Below, in pieces: positions 1 through 5,069 of a DNA stretch of 11,757 nucleotides. A model generated the notes under the pieces. The model did no database searches, was not told the DNA's origin, and was given only the letters and a program-made list of their open reading frames with translations. Numbering within the stretch: the stretch's first letter is position 1; each line of letters opens with the position of its first letter. Source of the stretch: Lachnospiraceae bacterium (lineage in GTDB: Bacteria > Bacillota > Clostridia > Lachnospirales > Lachnospiraceae); assembly GCA_009774145.1 (NCBI GenBank), contig VSND01000099.1, positions 1 to 11,757 on the forward strand. The letters run 5' to 3'. A program made the translations under genes and the position numbers.

Positions 1-29
1 TACTCCTTTTCTGCTCTATAAAAGGAGTA
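1..29. repeat. Perfect 10-bp inverted repeat at window edge
   Basis: TACTCCTTTT at 1-10 is the exact reverse complement of AAAAGGAGTA at 20-29, with a 9-nt spacer. It lies downstream of the truncated radical SAM reading frame. It could be an operator or part of a terminator, but the sequence beyond the edge is not available and no T-run can be seen, so its role is open. Confidence 0.5.
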
Positions 30-72
30 TACCATACCATTTACTGGTTTAAAAGTTATTTATTAACAGTTC

Positions 73-258
73 CTAAGGCTGATAAAACTTGATCTCTTCC
101 AGGTCTTCTTCAAATTCTCTCAGGGGAGACATTCGAAAACATTCGCCCTGATACAGACTGCAAAAGCGGCATTTTCCATATGTGCATCCGGAGGTTGCCT
201 GAATGATGACGGAATGCGCTTCATAAGGCGGCCTCCAGGTTCTTCCTGTAAAATGCAT
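73..258 (-). pseudogene. Truncated radical SAM protein, N-terminal 61 residues
   Basis: This frame begins MHFTG and carries the radical SAM cysteine cluster GCTYGKCRFC (spacing C-x4-C-x2-C), then ends at a TAG after about 61 residues. It closely matches the first 60 or so residues of the complete radical SAM protein immediately upstream on the same strand (shared WRPPYEA, ATxGCT, FRMS and EEDL). After the stop, no further homology to the upstream copy is seen. It has a ribosome binding site (GGGAGG) and starts only 15 nt after the stop of the upstream copy, so the two were probably an operon made by tandem duplication. Without the rest of the TIM-barrel it should not be an active enzyme. A shortened functional peptide cannot be excluded but is less likely. 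Confidence 0.75.
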
Positions 259-273
259 GATCCGCCGCCTCCC

Positions 274-1173
274 TTATAAATGATGAACGCTTTCGCGATA
301 CCTGCGCAGTTCCCGCTCATCTGTATTTTCCATGATATCGTCGAGGAAAGCCAGCAGCTTCCCTCTGTCCTGCGGCAGCTTACCCTGCATCTGAAATGCA
401 TTGGAAGCTCCCATGGCCGCAAAAACCACCGGAATCTTCAGGCACTCCACCAGCGTGCGGATCTCCCGATATTTCTCCGTCTCACTTTCTTCTCTCCAGT
501 TTCCCTGCCGGATCTCCTGATACAGTCTGGAATCCGGGTAAACGGTCAGCATATTTGCACCGATCAGCATCGGGTGAAGCCGGTTGCACACATCCGCCGT
601 TGCTTTCGCTCCCGCTTCTGCGTACCCTGCACCGGATATGCCCGCCAGATAGAAGAAGCTGTAATGAATGCCCGCCCCATCCAGCCGGCTGCACTGTTCC
701 AGGATGTCAGAAGCCCGGTAGCCTTTATCCATAAATGCAAGCGCCGTTTCATCCGCCGTTTCCATGCCGATGGTCAGCCCGTCGTATCCGACCCTGCCAA
801 GAGCCGCCAGCTCTTCATCGGTCTTTCCTGTGATATCCGTCACTCTCGCAAAAGAGCCGATGGTCTTCACCTCCGGAAAATAAGCCCGGATCCGCTCTGC
901 AATCTTCATCAGCTTCTCATATTTGAGTACAAAGGGATTCGCTCCTGTCAGAAAAACCCGGGACATCCTGCGCCCCATCCGGTGATGATACAGTTCTTCT
1001 GCCTCCTTCAGATCCTCTTCCATGTCCGAAAGCCGGGACATCCGGAACGGAAAGGGCAGATCCGCATAAAGTGTGCAAAATTTACATCTGTGATGTGTGC
1101 AGCCCGCCGTCGCCTCCAGAAGCAGGGACGACGCCTCATAGGGCGGTCTCCATATGGTTCCTGTATAATGCAT
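274..1173 (-). CDS. Radical SAM domain protein
   Basis: A 299-residue protein with the [4Fe-4S]-binding cluster GCTHHRCKFC: Cys25, Cys30 and Cys33, spaced C-x4-C-x2-C. Radical SAM enzymes use this cluster to cleave S-adenosylmethionine and start radical chemistry; the substrate here is unknown. Other barrel signatures are visible, including FLTGANPF near residue 70, IGSFARVTDI near 108 and LTIGMETADE near 136, which resemble the HemN/Elp3-like branch. The start at MHYTG is chosen over an ATG 87 bases upstream because it has a well-spaced AGGAGG and because the truncated second copy starts at the same place. The gene is divergent from an HxlR regulator, which may control it. The length fits a complete single-domain radical SAM protein. 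Confidence 0.85.
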   Translation of the reverse strand: MHYTGTIWRPPYEASSLLLEATAGCTHHRCKFCTLYADLPFPFRMSRLSDMEEDLKEAEELYHHRMGRRMSRVFLTGANPFVLKYEKLMKIAERIRAYFPEVKTIGSFARVTDITGKTDEELAALGRVGYDGLTIGMETADETALAFMDKGYRASDILEQCSRLDGAGIHYSFFYLAGISGAGYAEAGAKATADVCNRLHPMLIGANMLTVYPDSRLYQEIRQGNWREESETEKYREIRTLVECLKIPVVFAAMGASNAFQMQGKLPQDRGKLLAFLDDIMENTDERELRRYRESVHHL

Positions 1174-1262
1174 GATTGATCCTCCTGTAAAAATCCCGCA
1201 TCTGCCGCTCCCAAGATGCAGGCAGACGCTGTTCTGAAAGTTCCGCTGCAGCTTCTGCACCT

Positions 1263-1291
1263 AACATATCTCTTTTCTGCTGCGGAAACAA
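1263..1291 (-). promoter_or_regulatory. Candidate promoter of the radical SAM operon
   Basis: On the minus strand TTGTTT (1291-1286) and TATGTT (1268-1263) are separated by 17 bases, a fair sigma-A-like match. Transcription would begin near 1256 and leave an untranslated leader of roughly 80 bases before the start at 1173. This rests on motif match only. Confidence 0.4.
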
Positions 1292-1306
1292 GTACTGTCT
1301 TTTTTG

Positions 1307-1325
1307 GAAAATAGTATCATTTTTC
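1307..1325. promoter_or_regulatory. Imperfect palindrome, candidate regulator operator
   Basis: GAAAATAGTATCATTTTTC is an imperfect palindrome lying between the two divergent genes. It is flanked by two similarly oriented GTACTG motifs, in AAGTACTGTC (1290-1299) and TCGTACTGAC (1324-1333). HxlR-family dimers bind short palindromes of GTAC-like character, so self-regulation and control of the radical SAM operon are plausible, but the site is inferred. Confidence 0.3.
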
Positions 1326-1353
1326 GTACTGACGGTCTGTCCGAAACCACATC

Positions 1354-1382
1354 TTGATTTTTTTCAGTTCTTAAAATATACT
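1354..1382 (+). promoter_or_regulatory. Candidate promoter of the HxlR gene
   Basis: TTGATT (1354-1359) and TATACT (1377-1382) are 17 bases apart, a strong sigma-A-type match. Transcription would begin near 1389, leaving a very short leader that just includes the AGAGGTG ribosome binding site at 1390-1396. Confidence 0.5.
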
Positions 1383-1403
1383 GTGGGAAAGAGGTGAATG
1401 GAT

Positions 1404-1775
1404 ATGTCCGAGAATAAATTCAGCAAACAGGAAACGATCGCCCGCTGCGTCCCCATGAGCCGGCTGCAATCTGTGATCGGCGGGAAATGGAAGATCCTGA
1501 TCCTGTGGTACGTGGCATTTTACAGAGTCCAGAGATTCGGAGAACTGCTGCGCCGTCTTGAGGGAATCACCCAGTCCACACTGACCCGGCAGCTGCGCGA
1601 GCTGGAAAGCGACGGCTTTCTCCACCGGGAGATCTATAAAGAGATCCCGCCGAAGGTGGAATACTCCCTGACGGAACTGGGTGAGAGCTTTCTGCCCGTA
1701 CTCCAGTCCATGATGGCGTGGAGCGAGGCAAACCTCTGTCCGGATTATGAGAATCCCTATTTTAAATCTGAGTAA
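1404..1775 (+). CDS. HxlR-family winged-helix transcriptional regulator
   Basis: A 123-residue protein typical in length for HxlR regulators, which are small dimeric winged-helix DNA-binding proteins often sensing electrophiles or oxidants. Hallmarks are the N-terminal IGGKWKILIL helix, the recognition segment ITQSTLTRQLRELE, the wing around REIYKEIPPKVEYSLTELG, and a C-terminal helix. Cys15 sits at the N-terminal position used as redox sensor in relatives such as YodB/HypR; whether it senses anything here is inference. The second of two in-frame ATGs is chosen because AGAGGTG lies 7 bases upstream of it but only 1 base upstream of the first (1398). It is transcribed away from the radical SAM operon and shares its upstream region, the usual layout for a regulator and its target. 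Confidence 0.9.
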   Translation: MSENKFSKQETIARCVPMSRLQSVIGGKWKILILWYVAFYRVQRFGELLRRLEGITQSTLTRQLRELESDGFLHREIYKEIPPKVEYSLTELGESFLPVLQSMMAWSEANLCPDYENPYFKSE

Positions 1776-2050
1776 TGCGCTGTTTTTCCTCTTCCGCTGA
1801 ATCTCCGTGCCGGACGCCATATACTCAACGAGCTGACGTTCTTGCTCTGCGGGAATGACTCCGCTGCTGGAACGGACGAACAGCGAACCGTTCAGCTTCC
1901 CCTTCCGTCATTTGACAAAAAGAGCAAAATTCAGCTATAAAATATATGAATTTTATGCATATCAACCAAAATCCTCCATCTTGCCCAACTCAAGCACTTG
2001 TTTGATCTGTTCAAACTTCATTCAAACTTCCCCCGTTGTTAATAAAAATT
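1776..2050. other. Gene-poor stretch with possible decayed coding remnant
   Basis: No complete gene is seen. On the minus strand from about 1885 to 1776 a frame with coding-like codon use reads LNGSLFVRSSSGVIPAEQE and continues through RQLVEYMASGTEI; it lacks a start, is bounded upstream by a stop, and I do not recognise it. The rest is AT-rich and contains no convincing promoter, terminator or RNA. Confidence 0.25.
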
Positions 2051-2058
2051 TATTCAAA

Positions 2059-2090
2059 GTCAGGACCCCCATTTCAAATGGGGGTTTGAC
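2059..2090. repeat. IS200 right-end subterminal hairpin
   Basis: CCCCCATTT (2066-2074) pairs with AAATGGGGG (2076-2084), and an outer GTCA/TGAC pair (2059-2062, 2087-2090) extends the stem. It is downstream of the transposase on its coding strand, matching the right-end hairpin recognised by the Y1 transposase. Confidence 0.7.
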
Positions 2091-2159
2091 TTTTATCCCT
2101 CCGGGGTATTTCCCGGGTTCCGCCTGAGGCGGGGTCCCGCAGCACCATTCTTACTGGTT

Positions 2160-2176
2160 GCCTTCTAAAAGAAGGC
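2160..2176. repeat. Short hairpin at the 3' end of tnpA
   Basis: GCCTTC (2160-2165) pairs with GAAGGC (2171-2176) around a TAAAA loop, 4 bases past the transposase stop. There is no T-run after it in the transcription direction, so intrinsic termination is uncertain. A second small stem CCGCC/GGCGG lies at 2120-2132. Confidence 0.4.
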
Positions 2177-2180
2177 TCTG

Positions 2181-2603
2181 CTACTTTCTTCCGTCTTCTA
2201 ATTTATCGTTTTCTTCCTGTTCCTGAATATATTTTAATATCGTCTCTTCATTCACATTTCCCACTGTTGCCACATAATATCCCCGTGCCCGAAAATGCCT
2301 GTCTCCCCACTTTGTCCGATATTCCGGATGTCTGTCAAAGAGCATCAGGGCACTCTTTCCTCTGAGATATGACATAAATTCCGACACACTCATTTTGGGC
2401 GGAACTGCCACATACATATGGATATGATCCCTGCATATCCGTCCATCAATCAGTTCCACCTGTTTCATTTCGCATAATTTTTTAATAATCTCCACCAGAT
2501 CTCTTTTTGTTTCTCCATACATTACCTTTCTTCTGCATTCTGGTATAAATACAATATGATAAGTGCAATTCCACCGCGTATGTGCCATACTTCTGTTATC
2601 CAT
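2181..2603 (-). CDS. tnpA: IS200-type Y1 HUH transposase TnpA
   Basis: A 140-residue protein with the features of the IS200/IS605 TnpA single-strand transposase: the HUH metal-binding motif His60-Ile-His62 in CRDHIHMYVAVPP, a conserved SVSEFMSYLRGKSA segment, WGDRHFRARGYYVATVG, and the nucleophilic tyrosine, most likely Tyr125 in ILKYIQEQ. The dimer cleaves and joins single-stranded transposon ends through a 5'-phosphotyrosine link. The length fits the family and no inactivating change is seen, so the gene looks intact. Its start has AGGAGGT spaced 7 bases upstream, but that site is buried in a 12-bp stem (2611-2667), which predicts very low translation as is known for IS200. There is no accessory tnpB. 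Confidence 0.93.
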   Translation of the reverse strand: MDNRSMAHTRWNCTYHIVFIPECRRKVMYGETKRDLVEIIKKLCEMKQVELIDGRICRDHIHMYVAVPPKMSVSEFMSYLRGKSALMLFDRHPEYRTKWGDRHFRARGYYVATVGNVNEETILKYIQEQEENDKLEDGRK

Positions 2604-2610
2604 TCTGGAT

Positions 2611-2667
2611 ACCTCCTGTGTTTTGATATATGGCCTGCGAAACCTATATCAGTATAACACAGGAGGT
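2611..2667 (-). promoter_or_regulatory. Leader stem-loop burying the tnpA ribosome binding site
   Basis: ACCTCCTGTGTT (2611-2622) is the exact reverse complement of AACACAGGAGGT (2656-2667). Inside it TGATATA (2624-2630) pairs with TATATCA (2645-2651), making a long hairpin in the tnpA leader. On the transcript the AGGAGGT used for tnpA is one arm of the stem, so ribosome access should be blocked. A leader stem-loop that hides the tnpA ribosome binding site is established for IS200. Confidence 0.7.
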
Positions 2668-2706
2668 TTTCAGTACTTCAGGCAACGCCACTGCTCATTC
2701 CGTTCT

Positions 2707-2723
2707 CCCCATCTCAGATGGGG
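2707..2723. repeat. IS200 left-end subterminal hairpin
   Basis: CCCCATCT pairs exactly with AGATGGGG around a single central base, effectively a tight loop. The sequence and the following GGTTT resemble the other end hairpin at 2066-2086. It lies upstream of tnpA, where the left-end hairpin is expected. Confidence 0.65.
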
Positions 2724-2752
2724 GTTTAAAATGCTTTCTCAATTATATATAT

Positions 2753-3863
2753 GTCTCTGAACATACTGCGGAGGCGGAAGCGCTCCTGATGGAGCTGGGA
2801 AAGATTCCTGCCCCCCTCCCGCCACGAAGACAGACGGGCAGAGTTCTGCCGGGACTGGCTGCTTCTTCAGGGAGCAGAAGATGTGGAGATCGATCAGGTC
2901 AAAAATGTCATATGCAGAATCAACTGTGACGATCAGAATGATCTGACTGCTTTTATGGCCCATACCGATATTGTGTTCCGTGATGAGGATACCCTTCCCA
3001 TGACACTGGACGGGCGAAAACTGCGGGCTCCCGGCATCGGGGACGATACCGCCAATCTGGTTAACCTTCTGATGTCCGCAAAATACATTCTGGAACATGC
3101 GCCAGAGCTGCATACAGGCTTTTTGATTGTGGCAAACTCCTGCGAGGAGGGCCTCGGAAATCTGGACGGCACCAAAGAAATTTTCCGTGTCTACGGCGAC
3201 CGGATCAAAGGATTCTATTCCTTTGACTGTTACCTGTCCCAATGCACCAGTATTGCCGTGGGCTCCTACCGTTACAAAATCACCGCCAGAACCACCGGGG
3301 GACATTCCTGGCAGAAATTCGGACAGCCAAATGCCATTCAAATCTTATGTACACTGGTGGACAGACTCTATCAGCTGGAGGTTCCCAAAAATCCCAGAAC
3401 CACCTATAGCGTGGGATATTTCAACGGCGGAACAACCGTAAACGCTATCGCCCAGGAAGCCTCCATGCTCTTCGAATTCCGTTCCATCAGTCAGAAATGC
3501 CTGGAAGATATGGATAAAAAGCTTCGGGAAATCGTAGCAGAATTTCAGGGTAACTACGAAATCGTCGTAGAACTTCTGGGGATCCGTCCGGGAAACGGCG
3601 ACGTGAATCCGGACGCATTGGCCAGATTCACAGACTTAAGTACCCGGATCATTCAGGAATTCTATGACGGAGAAGTGGACCTGGAAGCCAATTCCACCGA
3701 TGCCAACATTCCGCTTTCCAAAGGAGTGTGTGCCAATACCATTGGAACCATCAGCGGCGCCGGCGCCCATACCCGTGAAGAATGGGTCGATCTGGATTCT
3801 CTTCCAACCGGAATGAAGATTGTACTAAGCCTGATGCTTCACTATACAGTACTGTCAGAATAA
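2753..3863 (+). pseudogene. M20-family metallopeptidase (peptidase T-like), frameshifted
   Basis: The long frame from GTG at 2883 encodes 326 residues with all di-zinc M20 peptidase motifs: His27 and Asp29 in AHTDIV, bridging Asp54 in GIGDD, the Glu88-Glu89 pair in CEEGLGN, Asp115 in FYSFDCY and His296 in GAGAHTREEW. Between them is the lid domain with TTGGHSW. Such enzymes are cytoplasmic di- or tripeptidases. The true N-terminus is in another frame: EAEALLMELGKIPAP (from about 2768) must shift at the C6 run 2811-2816 to continue as SRHEDRRAEFCRDWLLLQG. Removing one C restores a single frame. No in-frame start lies before 2789, because the IS200 element sits directly upstream. A C-run sequencing error or translation of only the shorter frame would change the verdict. 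Confidence 0.8.
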
Positions 3864-4007
3864 AGATAACTGCAGGGACGCATGGCCGACGCCAGCGTCC
3901 CTGTGCTTCTCTTTCCTTTTCTGCTGTTTCAGTTCAAATTTCCGCTGTTTCTCCGCCTCCCGTTGTGTCCGGCTCACAGTCTTACGTTCCGTTTTCAACT
4001 GCTCCTG
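3855..4007 (-). pseudogene. YjdF (DUF2992) C-terminal remnant
   Basis: On the minus strand the frame starting at 4007 reads QEQLKTERKTVSRTQREAEK and continues KFELKQQKRKEKHR, the lysine/glutamate-rich helical tail typical of YjdF family proteins, whose ends look like RKFMLKKQKAKEKHRGR. The expected N-terminal globular part is absent, and the normal end (KEKHRG) is replaced by an 18-residue run-on to the stop at 3855. In other Firmicutes yjdF is controlled by an azaaromatic-binding riboswitch; none is seen here. The fragment abuts a metallo-beta-lactamase remnant in another frame, so a deletion probably joined them. The family assignment is from memory of the tail motif. Confidence 0.6.
3873..3903. 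terminator. Strong hairpin, probable terminator
   Basis: CAGGGACGC (3873-3881) pairs with GCGTCCCTG (3895-3903), and TGGC (3883-3886) pairs with GCCA (3891-3894), giving a 13-bp stem with one bulged A and a 4-nt loop. It follows the M20 frame by 10 bases and precedes a T/C-rich tract (TGCTTCTCTTTCC). It also lies at the expected 3' end of the yjdF remnant on the other strand and may have served both. Confidence 0.6.
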
Positions 4008-4111
4008 CCTTTTCCCCAAAAGCACAAATGCCCCGGAGAATGTCCGGGAGTATGCAGCACCTCAATTTCCCTGCTGCCGATATCCTGGAGCCATTTTTCT
4101 TTTATACAGGG
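3995..4111 (-). pseudogene. Metallo-beta-lactamase-fold hydrolase fragment
   Basis: The minus-strand frame reads IKEKWLQDIGSREIEVLHTP followed by GHSPGHLCFWGKGRSS and a TGA. The LHTPGHSPGHLCF block is the signature metal-binding segment of the metallo-beta-lactamase fold (hydroxyacylglutathione hydrolase-like and related hydrolases). Neither the earlier HxHxDH motif nor the C-terminal part is present, so only about 35 residues survive. It ends where the YjdF tail begins in a different frame (about 4004-4012), pointing to a deletion or recombination junction. Confidence 0.6.
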
Positions 4112-4133
4112 GGTATATTTACAAATAGACCAG

Positions 4134-4161
4134 AAAAAACGTCCCCGGAGTGTCCAGGACG
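4134..4161 (-). terminator. Intrinsic terminator of the small XRE gene
   Basis: On the minus strand CGTCC (4161-4157) pairs with GGACG (4144-4140) around a 12-nt loop and is followed directly by TTTTTT (4139-4134). It lies 20 bases beyond the stop of the XRE gene and is correctly oriented for it. The stem is short, so efficiency is uncertain. Confidence 0.5.
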
Positions 4162-4181
4162 CTTAAAAGGGTATTTGTCAC

Positions 4182-4412
4182 TTACCGAAACTCAAATAAT
4201 TTGCAAACCGGAATATTTAATGCTTTTGCAATTCTGAAAATAACATCCAGTGATACCGCACAATCATTGTTCTCAATTCTTGACATGTGTGTTCTGCTAA
4301 TATCTATCTTTTCTGCCAGTTGAATCTGGGACAAATGTTGCTCTTTGCGATAGTAGGATATATTTAACCCCAGTTTTCTATATTCTTCGCTGTGTTCTCT
4401 TTCCATAGGCAT
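4182..4412 (-). CDS. Small XRE-family HTH transcriptional regulator
   Basis: A 76-residue single-domain DNA-binding protein. The five-helix XRE fold is evident: ISYYRKEQHLSQIQLAEKID gives helices 1-2, ISRTHMSRIEN the recognition helix, and SLDVIFRIAKALNIPVCKLF helices 4-5. No ligand or dimerisation domain follows, as in many small regulators of mobile islands. AGGAG precedes the ATG at 4412 by 4 bases; a second ATG two codons in (4406) has 10-base spacing and could be used instead. It is divergent from a two-gene membrane/surface protein unit across an AT-rich 166-bp region and probably regulates that unit and itself; this is inference from layout. Confidence 0.88.
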   Translation of the reverse strand: MPMEREHSEEYRKLGLNISYYRKEQHLSQIQLAEKIDISRTHMSRIENNDCAVSLDVIFRIAKALNIPVCKLFEFR

Positions 4413-4491
4413 ATTTCTCCTCTGTAAACAGCTTATGAAAAAATCGTTTTAAATACGACAACGTAAATTATAATAAATGTTATATTTTAAG

Positions 4492-4520
4492 TTGCATAAA
4501 TTATTTTAAAGTGTTATTAT
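4492..4520 (+). promoter_or_regulatory. Candidate promoter of the membrane/surface protein operon
   Basis: TTGCAT (4492-4497) and TATTAT (4515-4520) are spaced 17 bases apart in very AT-rich DNA, giving a start near 4527 and a leader of about 50 bases before 4579. On the opposite strand a TATAAT (4472-4467) is a possible -10 for the XRE gene, so both promoters would lie within reach of one repressor. Confidence 0.5.
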
Positions 4521-4578
4521 GTTATATTATAAATATATTTTGATACCAGTAACAGCACTTCAAGAAGGAGTTACCATT

Positions 4579-5007
4579 ATGACAAAGCGAAGTACAAAAA
4601 CTCTGAAAATTATACTATTTGCCGGGATGTTTATCTGGATGGTAAAGTTCAGCCTTTCCCATGGGTCAGCAATGAATCCAGACACATTGGTTGGCTCTGT
4701 TTTTATGGCTTCACTGGTCTATTTACTTGCCACACTGTTTGGGTTAGCCTTGAGCGTTTCAAACAATTACATAGTCGCAATTGTTCTCACGGGGATTCTG
4801 GCATTTTTATTTATCTTTAAAATGGATGAGCTTACCAGAAGCATATCATGGCTGTCTGACGAACTTTCTGTAGCAGTCATAACGATACTGACACTGGTCT
4901 GTATTGCAAGAGACATCATTTACATAAAAAATTCTCTGGTTTCTCCGCATGTGGAGAATCCGGCAATAAAATCCCAGTCTGAATCCAAAAATGACGAAGA
5001 ATTATAA
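4579..5007 (+). CDS. Hypothetical four-helix membrane protein
   Basis: A 142-residue protein not recognised as any named family. Four hydrophobic segments are clear, at about residues 10-28, 36-60, 62-81 and 96-116, with a basic N-terminus (MTKRSTKTLK) and a polar, acidic C-terminal tail ending SESKNDEEL. The start at 4579 is preferred over an ATG at 4519 because AAGGAG lies 8 bases upstream and because it places the hydrophobic segment directly after a basic start. It precedes the surface protein gene by 62 bases in the same direction and likely forms an operon with it. Its role is unknown; small integral membrane proteins beside an XRE regulator occur in toxin/immunity and mobile-element cassettes, but nothing here proves that. 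Confidence 0.75.
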   Translation: MTKRSTKTLKIILFAGMFIWMVKFSLSHGSAMNPDTLVGSVFMASLVYLLATLFGLALSVSNNYIVAIVLTGILAFLFIFKMDELTRSISWLSDELSVAVITILTLVCIARDIIYIKNSLVSPHVENPAIKSQSESKNDEEL

Positions 5008-5034
5008 AACCACGAAAAAATGCTTATATCTCTA

Positions 5035-5049
5035 TCCTCACCGTGAGGA
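5035..5049. repeat. Small hairpin in the intergenic gap
   Basis: TCCTCA (5035-5040) pairs with TGAGGA (5044-5049) around CCG, just before the AAAAGGAG ribosome binding site of the surface protein gene. It may tune coupling between the two genes or be a remnant; no T-run follows. Confidence 0.35.
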
Positions 5050-5069
5050 CAGAAAAGGAGAAAGATTCC

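Larger units (their letters stand above)
2051..2730 (-). mobile_element. IS200-type insertion sequence (IS200/IS605 family)
   Basis: The element consists of a single Y1 HUH transposase gene on the minus strand bracketed by two similar subterminal hairpins. The left one has stem CCCCCATTT/AAATGGGGG (2066-2084) and the right one CCCCATCT/AGATGGGG (2707-2723). The family moves as single-stranded DNA, recognises such hairpins, and lacks terminal inverted repeats and target duplication. No tnpB gene accompanies it, which is the IS200 arrangement of about 0.7 kb. The limits given are approximate because the cleavage tetranucleotides cannot be fixed from sequence alone. The right edge lies just 5' of the M20 peptidase coding frame. 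Confidence 0.85.

Noticed and set aside
280..1179. Long plus-strand open frame opposite the radical SAM gene
   Set aside because: It is a mirror of the minus-strand coding sequence, has no ribosome binding site and no recognisable domains, while the minus strand has a clear iron-sulfur cluster motif.
2059..2723. Similar hairpins at 2066-2084 and 2707-2723 as a CRISPR-like or REP repeat pair
   Set aside because: Only two copies exist and both sit at the ends of a Y1 transposase gene, the expected place for IS200 end hairpins.
2739..3341. Minus-strand 200-codon frame opposite the M20 gene
   Set aside because: The plus strand contains every M20 metal ligand in order; the minus frame shows no motif.
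3782..4237. Plus-strand frame downstream of the M20 gene
   Set aside because: It starts inside the M20 gene, crosses two hairpins, and lies antisense to the YjdF and MBL remnants.
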